From Gammaproteobacteria bacterium (lineage in GTDB: Bacteria; Pseudomonadota; Gammaproteobacteria; JADZEE01), in assembly GCA_020850735.1 (NCBI GenBank), contig JADZEE010000077.1:1-44536 (forward strand): 44,536 bases of DNA, read 5' to 3'. The notes under the pieces were generated by a model. The model was not told the origin of the DNA, searched no databases, and saw only the letters and a program-made list of their open reading frames with translations. Positions 1-8,012 of the stretch are shown piece by piece (positions within the stretch are counted from its first letter, which is position 1; every line of letters begins with the position of its first letter). The position numbers were made by a program, and so were the translations under genes.

Positions 1-127
1 GTTTCTGCAGCCGCTGGAGCTCGCCGGCGGCTGGGGCCATCTTCACTACCAGTTGTTCGACTGGACCTCCAACCAGCTCGCGCACGAAGCAGGCGTGGAT
101 ATCGAAGCCGCACCCGCGCGGGTCTGA
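1..127 (+). CDS. C-terminal end of a molybdopterin catalytic subunit (type II DMSO reductase family), partial
   Basis: The window opens inside a gene. The reading frame starting at base 2 is open to the TGA at 125-127 and encodes about 41 residues ending in AAPARV. By itself the tail is too short to identify. It lies 23 bp upstream of an iron-sulfur beta subunit and a TorD/NarJ-like chaperone gene, the usual alpha-beta-delta order of type II DMSO reductase operons (nitrate, selenate, chlorate, dimethylsulfide or ethylbenzene enzymes). That makes it the end of the Mo-bis-MGD alpha subunit by context. The substrate cannot be told from what is visible. Confidence 0.6.
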   Translation, partial: FLQPLELAGGWGHLHYQLFDWTSNQLAHEAGVDIEAAPARV

Positions 128-150
128 GCACTGTCCCGGGAAACCACACG

Positions 151-1155
151 ATGACGCAAACTCACGTGAGCGCGGCCACCACGCCGCGACAGCTCGCCAT
201 GGTGATGGATCTGAACAAGTGCATCGGCTGCCAGACCTGTACCGTGGCCTGCAAGATGCTCTGGACCGGCCACGGCGGGCGCGAGCACATGTACTGGAAC
301 AACGTCGAGACGCAGCCGGGGCAGGGCTATCCACGAGGCTACGCCGCGATGGGCGGCGGCATTGACAGCGGGGGCGACCCACGCCTCGGCGATCTGCCTG
401 CGGCCGAGGACTACGGTATTCCCTGGGAGTACGATCCGCAGCAGGCGCTGTTCGAGCCGGGGGACAGTCCGTGGCTCAGACCCCACGTCGAACCCACGAG
501 CGGCCCCAACTGGGACGAAGACCGCGGCAGCGGTGATTTTCCCAATACCTACTATTTCTATCTGCCGCGGATGTGCAACCACTGCTCTGATCCGCCCTGT
601 CTGAAGGCCTGTCCGGCCAAGGCGGTCTACAAGCGCGGGCAAGACGGCATCGTGCTCATCGATCAGTCGAAGTGCCAGGGATTCCAGATGTGTGTGCGCG
701 CCTGCCCGTACAAGAAGTCCTACTTCAACGCCGCGACGGGGCGATCGGAAAAATGTATCTTCTGCTACCCCCGGGTGGAGAAGGGTGTGCCGCCGGCCTG
801 CGCGGCACAGTGTGTCGGCCGGATCCGGCACGTCGGCTATCGCGACGATCACGACGGCCCGGTCTGGAAGCTGGTGGACCAGTACAAGGTTGCCCTGCCC
901 CTGCATCCGGAGTGGGCCACCCAACCCAACGTATTCTACGTGCCTCCCACTGCGCCACCGGCGTTCGCGGCCGATGGCCGCACGGCCGGCGAGCGCATTC
1001 CACGCGCCTTTCTCGAGTCACTATTCGGACCCGGCGTGCACCAGGCGCTCGCGACCCTGCAGACGGAACGCGAGAAGAAAGCCCGCGGCGTAGCGTCCGA
1101 ACTGATGGATACGCTCATCGGCTTTCGCCACGCTGAGATGTTCAAGCTCGCGTGA
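151..1155 (+). CDS. Iron-sulfur beta subunit of a type II DMSO reductase family enzyme
   Basis: This 334-residue electron-transfer subunit carries four cysteine clusters: C24/27/30/34, C142/145/150/154, C175/181/185 and C202/205/217/221. In the third cluster, F178 stands where a fourth cysteine would be (C-x2-F-x2-C-x3-C). NarH-type subunits have Trp there and bind a [3Fe-4S] cluster, so one [3Fe-4S] plus three [4Fe-4S] clusters are expected. The length fits the SerB/DdhB/ClrB/EbdB group and is well below that of NarH (about 510 residues). Its role would be to carry electrons between the Mo subunit and a heme b subunit or cytochrome. No heme-b gamma subunit is visible; it may lie upstream of the window. 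The last codons overlap the start of the chaperone gene by 4 bp. Confidence 0.9.
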   Translation: MTQTHVSAATTPRQLAMVMDLNKCIGCQTCTVACKMLWTGHGGREHMYWNNVETQPGQGYPRGYAAMGGGIDSGGDPRLGDLPAAEDYGIPWEYDPQQALFEPGDSPWLRPHVEPTSGPNWDEDRGSGDFPNTYYFYLPRMCNHCSDPPCLKACPAKAVYKRGQDGIVLIDQSKCQGFQMCVRACPYKKSYFNAATGRSEKCIFCYPRVEKGVPPACAAQCVGRIRHVGYRDDHDGPVWKLVDQYKVALPLHPEWATQPNVFYVPPTAPPAFAADGRTAGERIPRAFLESLFGPGVHQALATLQTEREKKARGVASELMDTLIGFRHAEMFKLA

Positions 1156-1811
1156 ACGGGACGACCTCGCGCGCCGGCGCATTGCCCGACCGCGCGCTCG
1201 CCGAGCTCTACCAGCTCGCCGGCCTGGGTTTCCTGCACCCGGTCCCGGAGCTGTACGAATCGCTCGCCGATGGCGTATTCCAGCGCGCATGGGACGAGCG
1301 CCTGCGGGTGCTGGGCCGCCCTGCGGCGGATCTGCCCCCGGCAGGAGGCGATCCGGCGGACCACGAGGCGCAGTACATCGCTCTGTTCCACTTCGGGCAG
1401 GCGGGCACGCCGGTCTGCCCGATCCACGAAGGGCACTACGGACATGCACACGCCGGCCGCGGAGAGCTGCTGGCACGACTGATGCAATTCTATCGCCACA
1501 TCGGCCTGCAATCCGCGTCGGAACCCGGCGCACGCGAGCAACCGGACCATCTGGCGTGTGAGCTCGAGGTGCTCGCCTTTCTCGCCTTCCGCGAATCGAC
1601 CGCGAGTGGTGCCGCTGCGGCGCTGGCCTGCCGTGCCGCGCAGGCGGATTTCCTCGAGCACCACCTTAGCCGCTGGATCGGCGACTTCGCCGCACAGGCC
1701 CGCCAGACGGGGGCCCGGCTCGGTTGCGGGGCGTTTCTGCCCGCACTGGCGACTGCCGTGGCAGGACTGGTCCACTGGCACGCTCAGGCCCTGCAAAGCG
1801 GGCTGCGCTGA
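1152..1811 (+). CDS. TorD/DmsD/NarJ-family assembly chaperone (delta subunit)
   Basis: This 219-residue all-helical-type protein uses a GTG start that overlaps the beta subunit stop (GTGA), indicating translational coupling. The sequence contains the family-like stretch with acidic and aromatic residues around YIALFHFG followed by CPIHEGHYG near residues 75-98. TorD/NarJ-family proteins bind the catalytic subunit before folding and allow insertion of the molybdenum cofactor; they are not part of the mature enzyme. Position directly after the beta gene matches the alpha-beta-delta order of type II DMSO reductase operons. It is not expected to be exported, and no signal peptide is seen. Confidence 0.8.
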   Translation: MNGTTSRAGALPDRALAELYQLAGLGFLHPVPELYESLADGVFQRAWDERLRVLGRPAADLPPAGGDPADHEAQYIALFHFGQAGTPVCPIHEGHYGHAHAGRGELLARLMQFYRHIGLQSASEPGAREQPDHLACELEVLAFLAFRESTASGAAAALACRAAQADFLEHHLSRWIGDFAAQARQTGARLGCGAFLPALATAVAGLVHWHAQALQSGLR

Positions 1812-1883
1812 CCCGCCGGCGCGACCCGGTCATCCGGCTCGAGTCCGCGCCCGCGCCAGGGCGTGCCCGCAAAACCGGCCAAG

Positions 1884-2558
1884 TCAACCCTCGGGTATGC
1901 GCGCCGGCCTCCCCGCGGGCAGCGCATCGTCGGCGCGTGCCTTCAGATAACGCCACAGATTGTCGACGTTCGGCTCGACCTGCGAATTACCCTTCCAGGC
2001 AGGCATGGCCCCCATCTGGCCGCGGTAGCCGTAGATGACGGAATGGACGAAACGCGGATGGTCGACCCCGGCGTTGATGCGTTCCATCAGGTTCGGGGCG
2101 AAGGTCGTACCCATTCCGCTCGCGCCGTGACACTGGAAGCACTGCGAGGCGTAGCTGCGCCAGCCGATGTAGGTGTTCTTGTCGACTTGACATTGCTCGG
2201 CCGCAGTGGCGCCTGCGGGGCACTCGACGACGTATTGCGGAGCACTGGCAGCGTCACCCGCGACGGCAGGCACAGGCGCATCTGCCGCCGCGCCACCCGA
2301 ATTCGGGTCGACGGCCGGCGGCTCGGCAGGCTCGGCAACCGCCTGCGCGACAGCGGTATCGGCAACCGCGTCGGGCGATGGTGCGGGCTCCGCGGCGATC
2401 GGCATGGCGGCCGGCGGCGGTGCGGCCGGCAGCGCCGCGCTCGCGGCCGGGACCGGCGTATCGGCGGGTGCAGCCGTACTGTCGCCACTCTCGTCGGAGC
2501 AGGCGCCCAGCAACAGCGTCAGCGTGAGGGCAAACAGCCGCAGACCACGAACTTTCAT
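1884..2558 (-). CDS. Lipoprotein c-type cytochrome, monoheme
   Basis: The 224-residue product starts at the ATG at 2558, chosen because GAGGAGG lies just upstream and because a signal peptide ending in a lipobox (LLLGAC, C20) begins there. A long Ala/Pro-rich tether (about residues 27-110) is followed by one class I cytochrome domain with heme motif C140-F-Q-C143-H144 and Met candidates for the distal ligand in GQMGAMPAW. A membrane-anchored periplasmic electron carrier is expected. It converges with the Mo-enzyme operon, so it may be its electron partner, but it is transcribed from the opposite strand. Cytochromes of alcohol dehydrogenase systems have a similar C-terminus, so the partner is inferred. 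Confidence 0.82.
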   Translation of the reverse strand: MKVRGLRLFALTLTLLLGACSDESGDSTAAPADTPVPAASAALPAAPPPAAMPIAAEPAPSPDAVADTAVAQAVAEPAEPPAVDPNSGGAAADAPVPAVAGDAASAPQYVVECPAGATAAEQCQVDKNTYIGWRSYASQCFQCHGASGMGTTFAPNLMERINAGVDHPRFVHSVIYGYRGQMGAMPAWKGNSQVEPNVDNLWRYLKARADDALPAGRPARIPEG

Positions 2559-2627
2559 TGCGTTGAGCCTCCTCGGCGGGTTCGCGAGTATGAATATCAT
2601 TATGGCACGGCGCGGGGAATCATCGGC

Positions 2628-2641
2628 CTGATCAGCATCAC
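2628..2641. promoter_or_regulatory. FNR/ANR-like site 1 (TGAT-N4-ATCA)
   Basis: CTGATCAGCATCAC contains TGAT and ATCA half-sites separated by four bases, the core of the FNR/ANR consensus TTGAT-N4-ATCAA. It lies 70 bp from the cytochrome start and about 170 bp from the small heat-shock gene start, in their divergent spacer. Outer bases deviate from consensus. Confidence 0.4.
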
Positions 2642-2682
2642 CGCACCGCCGCGGCAATCTGCCGCATGCATGCGCCGCGGCC

Positions 2683-2696
2683 CTGATCCGGATCAG
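2683..2696. promoter_or_regulatory. FNR/ANR-like site 2 (perfect palindrome)
   Basis: CTGATCCGGATCAG is a perfect palindrome with TGAT-N4-ATCA spacing. It lies 55 bp from the first such site in the same divergent spacer. Two copies within 70 bp make chance less likely, though in GC-rich DNA the core is short. Confidence 0.42.
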
Positions 2697-2807
2697 CGCA
2701 ACCGAGCCGCGGCTTTGGCGAAATGGAGGTTACGTCGCGGGACCGTCCGCGCGCAGACGTGAATGTGCGGCGACGTCGTGTCCCATCGAGCTCTGCGGAG
2801 GTGCATC

Positions 2808-3251
2808 ATGGCTATCGTGCGTTACGAACCAGTGGACGTATTCAGACGCCTGAGCGACCAGCTCGATTCGCTGATGTCGGGCACCGCACTGACGTCCGAC
2901 GAGGACAGCAGTGTCGTGACCAGTGCCTGGCGGCCGGCCGTCGACATCAAGGAGGAACCCGGTCACTTTCTCATCATCGCCGACGTGCCAGGTGTCGATC
3001 CGGCCAAGATCGAAGTCACCATGGAGGGCGGCGTACTCACCATCCGGGGCGAACGCGCCGAGGACAGGCAGGAGGAGCGTGAGGGCTACCGCCGCATCGA
3101 ACGATCGCGCGGGACCTTCTACCGGCGCTTCTCGCTTCCCGACACCGCCGACGCGGACAAGATCTCCGCGACCACGACGCATGGCGTGCTCGAGATCAGA
3201 ATTCCCAAGCGCGAGGTGGAAAAACCACGCCGGATCAAGGTCAAGTCCTGA
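2808..3251 (+). CDS. Small heat-shock protein, Hsp20/alpha-crystallin family
   Basis: The product has 147 residues. The start at 2808 is preceded by a GCGGAGG ribosome-binding site. The N-terminus (MAIVRYEPVDVFRRL) is typical of class A bacterial Hsp20 proteins. The alpha-crystallin domain runs from about residue 44 (WRPAVDIKEE) through the ADVPG motif and the conserved GVLEIRIPK segment, and the protein ends with an IKV (I-x-I/V type) tail used in oligomer assembly. It is an ATP-independent holdase that binds unfolding proteins. It is transcribed away from the cytochrome gene and shares its promoter region. Confidence 0.95.
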   Translation: MAIVRYEPVDVFRRLSDQLDSLMSGTALTSDEDSSVVTSAWRPAVDIKEEPGHFLIIADVPGVDPAKIEVTMEGGVLTIRGERAEDRQEEREGYRRIERSRGTFYRRFSLPDTADADKISATTTHGVLEIRIPKREVEKPRRIKVKS

Positions 3252-3332
3252 GCAACCGAGCCTGAAAGCGGCCGCCCTGCGGGCACAGCACCCTGCCCTT
3301 CTGCATCGTGCCCGCGGCGGCGGCCACCCTCC

Positions 3333-4115
3333 TCACGGAGTCATCACCAGCACCCGTTCCGGACGCCCCAGGTACAGGCGCGAGAACTCCTCGGCGACCA
3401 CGCGGCTGCGCCGGCTCGCCACCACGATCGCGCTGCCGGCATGACGGACCGCGTCCAGGGCGCTCGCCACGTCCGTCGTCGTACGCACCGTGCGCCGCAA
3501 CGTTGCGGGCGCGCCGGCGAGCAGCAGCTCCAGCTCGCCCCGGCGCGTACCGGCACCGACACCCGCGTTCGCCGCCATGACGAGCAGAGCGACCCCTCTG
3601 GCGAGCGCGATGTCGATCGCCAGGGACAGCGCCTCGGCATCGCTGCCGGCGCTGTCGAACCACACCGCGACCGGCGCACGTGCGCGGCGATCGCCGGTGT
3701 AGCCCGACGGCCCGCGTCCGACCACGATCAGATCCCCGCTGCCGGCGGCGGTGAGCGCGCTGCGCCACAGCTCGCCGTGCACGACGCTGAGGGAGGTCGC
3801 AACGCGCCGCAGCTCGCTGATGCGCTTGAGCGAAGTGCCGAGCAGGCGTTCGCGCGCGCGCAGCTGGCGCGCGCGCCGTATCGGATCGAGCGGCCGGCGC
3901 ACGGCCGACACGCGATCCACCTCGGCCGCGAAGGGTAACTCGGCGAGCTGCACCAGGCGCACGTCTTCCACCAGCAATGCGGCGAGCGCCAGACCCCGCG
4001 ACACCGCCAGGTGCGCGCCGAGATCGAGCATCCCGGCCTCGGCCGCCATGGTGCCGAGGGCGACCAGCACACGTCGGCGTGCGTATCCGTCCCGGTCACC
4101 GGCTGCGTCCGTCAC
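3333..4115 (-). CDS. Universal-stress-protein-like protein, two alpha/beta halves
   Basis: The product has 260 residues from a GTG start, 6 bp after the stop of the Lon-like protease gene, so the two are likely co-transcribed. The N-terminal half begins with a beta strand (RRVLVALG) and contains the GDLIVVGRGPSG segment, which resembles the nucleotide-binding glycine motif of universal stress proteins. The second half again starts with a strand (APVAVWFDS) and ends with a strand (RVLVMTP), suggesting a tandem USP-type fold. It is probably cytoplasmic and linked to stress together with the protease. No catalytic residues can be assigned. The fold assignment rests on motif impression only. Confidence 0.55.
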   Translation of the reverse strand: MTDAAGDRDGYARRRVLVALGTMAAEAGMLDLGAHLAVSRGLALAALLVEDVRLVQLAELPFAAEVDRVSAVRRPLDPIRRARQLRARERLLGTSLKRISELRRVATSLSVVHGELWRSALTAAGSGDLIVVGRGPSGYTGDRRARAPVAVWFDSAGSDAEALSLAIDIALARGVALLVMAANAGVGAGTRRGELELLLAGAPATLRRTVRTTTDVASALDAVRHAGSAIVVASRRSRVVAEEFSRLYLGRPERVLVMTP

Positions 4116-4121
4116 GGCCGA

Positions 4122-6518
4122 TCAGTCCCCGTCCCGGTTCTGGCCGAATTCCCGGCGCTGGTGTGAATAGCGCCCCAGCGCGGCCTCGATCAGCGCGTTG
4201 ACGGAGCCGGCGGGATAGCTGCCCGTCGTTTCGTCGCGCGCACCCGCCGGCAGATCGGTCAGGATCGCGATGGCTTCATCGAACGTGCGTACGGCGTAAA
4301 CGGCGAACCGTCCCGCGCGCGCTGCCTCGACGACATCCTCGCGCAGCATGAGATGCTGGACGTTCGCCGCCGGCACGAGCACGCCGTGGGAGCCGTCGAG
4401 CCCGCGCGCGGCGCAGACGTCGAAAAACCCCTCGATCTTGTCGTTGACGCCGCCGATCGCCTGCACGTCGCCGAGCTGGTTCACGGAGCCGGTGACCGCG
4501 TAGCACTGCCGGATCGGAACCTGCGCGAGCGCGGAAACGAGCGCGCACAGTTCGGCGAGCGAGGCGCTGTCGCCCTCGATCTGACCGTAGGACTGCTCGA
4601 ACACCAGACTCGCGGACAGCGACAGCGGATAGCCACGGCCGTAACGGGAGGCGAAGAAGCCCGTCAGGATGAGAACGCCCTTGGAGTGTATCGGGCCACC
4701 GAGCTCGGTCTCGCGCTCGATGTCCAGGACATCACCCTCGCCGAGCCGGGTCGTCGCCGTGATGCGCGCCGGCTGGCCGAACGAGAAGTTGCCCAGATCG
4801 ACGACCGACAGGCCGTTCACCTGCCCGACCGTCGCCCCCGCGGTGGCGATGAGCAGGGTGCCACGCCGGATCTCCTCCTGCGCCCGCTTGCGCAGACGTT
4901 CGGTCCGGTAGCGCTGGCGGTCGATGGCGGTGCGTACGTCCGTGGCAGTGACCACCCCGCGGCCGGCCTGCGCCGCCCAGTGGTCGGATTCGTGCACCAG
5001 ATCGGCGAGCGAGCGCAGGTGCAGCGTGACCCGCCCGGCATCCTGGGTAAGGCGCGCGCCGTGCTCGATGACGGCGGCGACCGCGGCGCGATCCAGCGGC
5101 CGCAGATCGTGCCGGCGCGCCACGGTGCCGAGCACGCGGGCGAGCGCACGGTCGCTGTCCGCACTGCGCTCGATACGGTCCTCGAAATCGGCCGACACTT
5201 TGAACAGATCGGCGAACTCCGGATCTGCCGCCGCGAGCAGGTAGTACAGCATGCGGTCGCCGTACAGCACGACCTTGACCGCCAGCGGGATGGGTTCGGG
5301 CTCGAGCGACACGGTCGACAGCAGTGACAGGGTCCGCTCGATCGACTCGATGCGGATCTCACGCGCATTCAGGGCGCGCTTGAGCCCCTCCCACGCGAAT
5401 GGCTGCGTGAGCAGCTTGCGCGCATCGAGCACGAGGTAGCCGCCGTTGGCCCGGTGCAGAGCACCGGCGCGGATGAGGGTGAAATCGGTGATCAGCGTGC
5501 CCATCTGCGCCATGTGCTCGATCCGGCCGATGAGATTGCCGTAGGACGGCAGGTCCTCCACCACCACCGGCGCCGTCGTCGCCTCGCCGTTGTCGACCAC
5601 GACATTGACCTTGTAGGCGGCGAGCGCGTGATTGCGGCGCGCCTGCACGAGCTCGCCCTCCTCGCCCGAGGCCAGGAAAACACCGGCGTGCTCGATGACG
5701 TCGGCGCGCAGCGCACGCAGGTAGCCGAGCACCGCCGGCGCATCGTGATAACCGTCGACGAGCGTCTTGACGAGATTGTCGACCGCGAACTGCGCCGTCT
5801 CGCGTTGCAGGGCCTTGAGCTTCTCGCGGGTCTCGCGGAACCAGGCCGGAAACTGGCTCACAGTCTTTTGCAGGCGATCCTGCAGCGACTCGATGGTTTC
5901 CCTGATGTGCGCCTGCTCGGTCTCCGCCAGCTCGCGGAAATGCATCGGGTTGATCGCCTCGCCGTCCTCACCGAGCGGCGCAAAAGCAAATCCCGTGGGC
6001 GTTTCCAGCAGGGCGATGCGCTGGCGCATGGCTTCCTCCCGCAGCACCTGCACGGCCTGGTGCTGGCGTTCCTGGAACTCCTCCTCGATCTCCGCTTTGC
6101 GCGCCTGGTACTCCTCACGGTGAAAGGCCGCCGGAATGGCGGTGACGAGCTCGTCGACCAGGTGGTCGACGTCGCTGGCGAGACGGCGCGCGCGCCCGGC
6201 CGGCAGGCGCAGTGCGCACGGCCGCTGCGGATCCTCGAAGTTATTGACGTAGCACCAGCCGTCGGCGACCGGCCGGCTGGCGGCTTCGGTCGCCAGGATG
6301 TGCCGCACGGCGCCAAGTTTGCCGATCCCGTCGGGTCCGAGAACGAAGACGTTGTAGCCGGCGCTGGCCATGCGCATGCCGAACTGGATGGATTCGACCG
6401 CGCGATCCTGGCCGACGACGAGGTGGATTTCGCCGATGTCGGCGGTGGTTTCGAAGTCGAAGCTGCTCGTATCGCATACCCGGTACAGGGACTCGGGCGG
6501 TACCGGCTCGCGGCTCAT
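4122..6518 (-). CDS. Lon-like ATP-dependent protease (AAA_32/LonB-type with S16 peptidase domain)
   Basis: The product has 798 residues. The ATG at 6518 is chosen over an upstream in-frame ATG because GAGGAG lies just before it. The Walker A motif is GPDGIGK (residues 61-67), with Leu following instead of Ser/Thr. A long helical middle section (about 130-260) is followed by the LonB-like ATPase segment (GGYLVLDARKLL). The C-terminal S16 domain holds the Ser-Lys dyad S651 (EGDSAS) and K694 (GGVNDK). Their spacing of 43 residues equals that of E. coli Lon S679/K722. It belongs to the family of Lon-related proteases without the classical N-terminal Lon domain and probably degrades damaged proteins. 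The USP-like gene follows directly. Confidence 0.9.
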   Translation of the reverse strand: MSREPVPPESLYRVCDTSSFDFETTADIGEIHLVVGQDRAVESIQFGMRMASAGYNVFVLGPDGIGKLGAVRHILATEAASRPVADGWCYVNNFEDPQRPCALRLPAGRARRLASDVDHLVDELVTAIPAAFHREEYQARKAEIEEEFQERQHQAVQVLREEAMRQRIALLETPTGFAFAPLGEDGEAINPMHFRELAETEQAHIRETIESLQDRLQKTVSQFPAWFRETREKLKALQRETAQFAVDNLVKTLVDGYHDAPAVLGYLRALRADVIEHAGVFLASGEEGELVQARRNHALAAYKVNVVVDNGEATTAPVVVEDLPSYGNLIGRIEHMAQMGTLITDFTLIRAGALHRANGGYLVLDARKLLTQPFAWEGLKRALNAREIRIESIERTLSLLSTVSLEPEPIPLAVKVVLYGDRMLYYLLAAADPEFADLFKVSADFEDRIERSADSDRALARVLGTVARRHDLRPLDRAAVAAVIEHGARLTQDAGRVTLHLRSLADLVHESDHWAAQAGRGVVTATDVRTAIDRQRYRTERLRKRAQEEIRRGTLLIATAGATVGQVNGLSVVDLGNFSFGQPARITATTRLGEGDVLDIERETELGGPIHSKGVLILTGFFASRYGRGYPLSLSASLVFEQSYGQIEGDSASLAELCALVSALAQVPIRQCYAVTGSVNQLGDVQAIGGVNDKIEGFFDVCAARGLDGSHGVLVPAANVQHLMLREDVVEAARAGRFAVYAVRTFDEAIAILTDLPAGARDETTGSYPAGSVNALIEAALGRYSHQRREFGQNRDGD

Positions 6519-6823
6519 GGCACTCCTCGGGCGTTGCTGATCCAATCGGGCGTGGCGCGCCGTCATGGCACTGCCTCGCAGCCGTCAAGCTACCACGACC
6601 GGCACCAGCGCGCCGACGGCCACGGCCGGGATCCCGGGCAGGCCGGTTGCGGCCCGGGAACCCGCTACTGCCCATCGGCATTCAGACTGGTTTAATCTAG
6701 GCGCCATATCATGGCGCCCGACGCTGGCCGACCATGACCCGGTTGAGGCTGGGGGTCGCGCCGGTACGGCGCGTCCGTGCATCACCCGCCCCGCATTTCG
6801 AACGTACCGCAACGGAACACTGC
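6519..6823. other. Divergent intergenic region between protease and RND efflux operon
   Basis: The 305 bp spacer holds outward promoters for both neighbours. The only clear structure is the palindrome listed separately at 6700-6718, with TTTAAT (6691-6696) just upstream as a possible -10 element. No convincing gene is present. Confidence 0.5.
6700..6718. promoter_or_regulatory. Perfect inverted repeat, candidate operator of the RND efflux operon
   Basis: GGCGCCAT and ATGGCGCC form 8-bp perfect arms with a 3-bp spacer, 4 bp after a possible -10 (TTTAAT, 6691-6696) and about 105 bp before the adaptor gene start. The placement is suitable for a dimeric repressor or a metal-responsive regulator. 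No regulator gene for it is adjacent. Confidence 0.4.
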
Positions 6824-7939
6824 ATGCAGCCTCCTTTCCCTGTCCCCGCACTCGGGCGCCTCGCCGGGGCGGCGCTGCTGTGCGCGCTGGCACCGCTTGC
6901 CGTCGCCGGCGACCGGATCATGATCGACGCCGAGCAGCAGCGCATGCTCGGCGTCACGCTCGTCGCACCGGTCCCGGTGCTGGAAGTACCGGGTGCCCGG
7001 CACCCGGGTATGGTCGTGGTGCCCAACGAACGCCTGCGGGTCGTCAGTGCGCCGCAGGCGGGGCTGGTCGAGTCGCTGCTCGTCGCCGAAGGTGACCGGA
7101 TCACCATCGGCCAGCCGCTCGCCCGCCTGCAGAGCCCGTCGCTGATCGCGGTGCAGCGCGAGCTGCTCGATGCGCGCAACCTCGAAGCGCTTGCCCGCGA
7201 GGAACTCAATCGCATCCGCCTGGGAGTCAAGGAAGGGATCGGTGCCCGCCTGGAGCTGGACCGCGCTCAGAGCGCCCATGCGGCACGGGTGACGGCGCTC
7301 ACCCAGGCACGTGAGCTGCTCGCCCTGTCGGGCATGGACGGCGAAGCCGTCACGGCGCTCGAGCAAGCCGGGCACATGACCACGGTGATTACGCTGACGG
7401 CGCCGCTCACGGGCGTGGTCCTGGACCAGCTCGTCACCGCGGGCGAGCGGGTCGAAGCCGCCACCGCCGTCTACCGGGTCGCGGATCTGTCGGCCTTGTG
7501 GCTGGATATCCACGTACCGGTCCGCGAAGCAGACCGGGTCAGCCTCGCGGACACGGCCAGCGTTCCTGCCACCGGCGCCAGCGGCAGGGTCATCACCATC
7601 GGCCGCAAGGTGCACGAGGCCGACCAGGGCGTGCTGATCCGTGCCGAAGTCACCGAAAACCCCGACCGGCTGCGCCCCGGCCAGTTCGTCGAGGCACAAA
7701 TCGACTGCCACTGCGAAGTCGGGACGGTGTTCCGTCTGCCGCGCGCCGCCGTCGTGCGCAACCAGGGCAAGGCCGTGGTGTTCGTGCACATCGACGGCGG
7801 TTTCCAGGTCCAGCCGGTCGAGATCTACGGAGAGACCGGGGACGTGATCATGGTGCAGGCCCCGTTCGCCGAAGGCGCCGCAGTCGCGGTGAGCGCCACC
7901 GCCGCGCTCAAGGCCGCCTGGCTCGGCATCGGCGAGTGA
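6824..7939 (+). CDS. RND efflux periplasmic adaptor (HlyD/CzcB/CusB family)
   Basis: The product has 371 residues. The ATG at 6824 is chosen because it directly begins a signal peptide (hydrophobic core around residues 10-24, ending near AVAG). An alpha-helical hairpin rich in Ala/Leu/Glu (about residues 100-175) is flanked by lipoyl-like halves (SAPQAGLVESLLVAEGD and LTAPLTGVVLDQL). A beta-barrel and membrane-proximal domain follow. Adaptors of this kind bridge the inner-membrane RND pump and an outer-membrane channel in the periplasm. It lies 73 bp upstream of the CzcA-like pump gene. A DCHCEVG segment near residue 300 could bind metal, but this is a guess. Confidence 0.88.
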   Translation: MQPPFPVPALGRLAGAALLCALAPLAVAGDRIMIDAEQQRMLGVTLVAPVPVLEVPGARHPGMVVVPNERLRVVSAPQAGLVESLLVAEGDRITIGQPLARLQSPSLIAVQRELLDARNLEALAREELNRIRLGVKEGIGARLELDRAQSAHAARVTALTQARELLALSGMDGEAVTALEQAGHMTTVITLTAPLTGVVLDQLVTAGERVEAATAVYRVADLSALWLDIHVPVREADRVSLADTASVPATGASGRVITIGRKVHEADQGVLIRAEVTENPDRLRPGQFVEAQIDCHCEVGTVFRLPRAAVVRNQGKAVVFVHIDGGFQVQPVEIYGETGDVIMVQAPFAEGAAVAVSATAALKAAWLGIGE

Positions 7940-8012
7940 GCATCCCCGCCAGCGCCACGATCGCCGGCACGCACCCGTCCGGCGCGATCCAGCCCCCGCA
8001 AGACCGCGGCTC

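Noticed and set aside
1..1811. Respiratory nitrate reductase (narGHJI)
   Set aside because: The beta subunit has 334 residues against about 510 in NarH, and no narI follows the chaperone gene.
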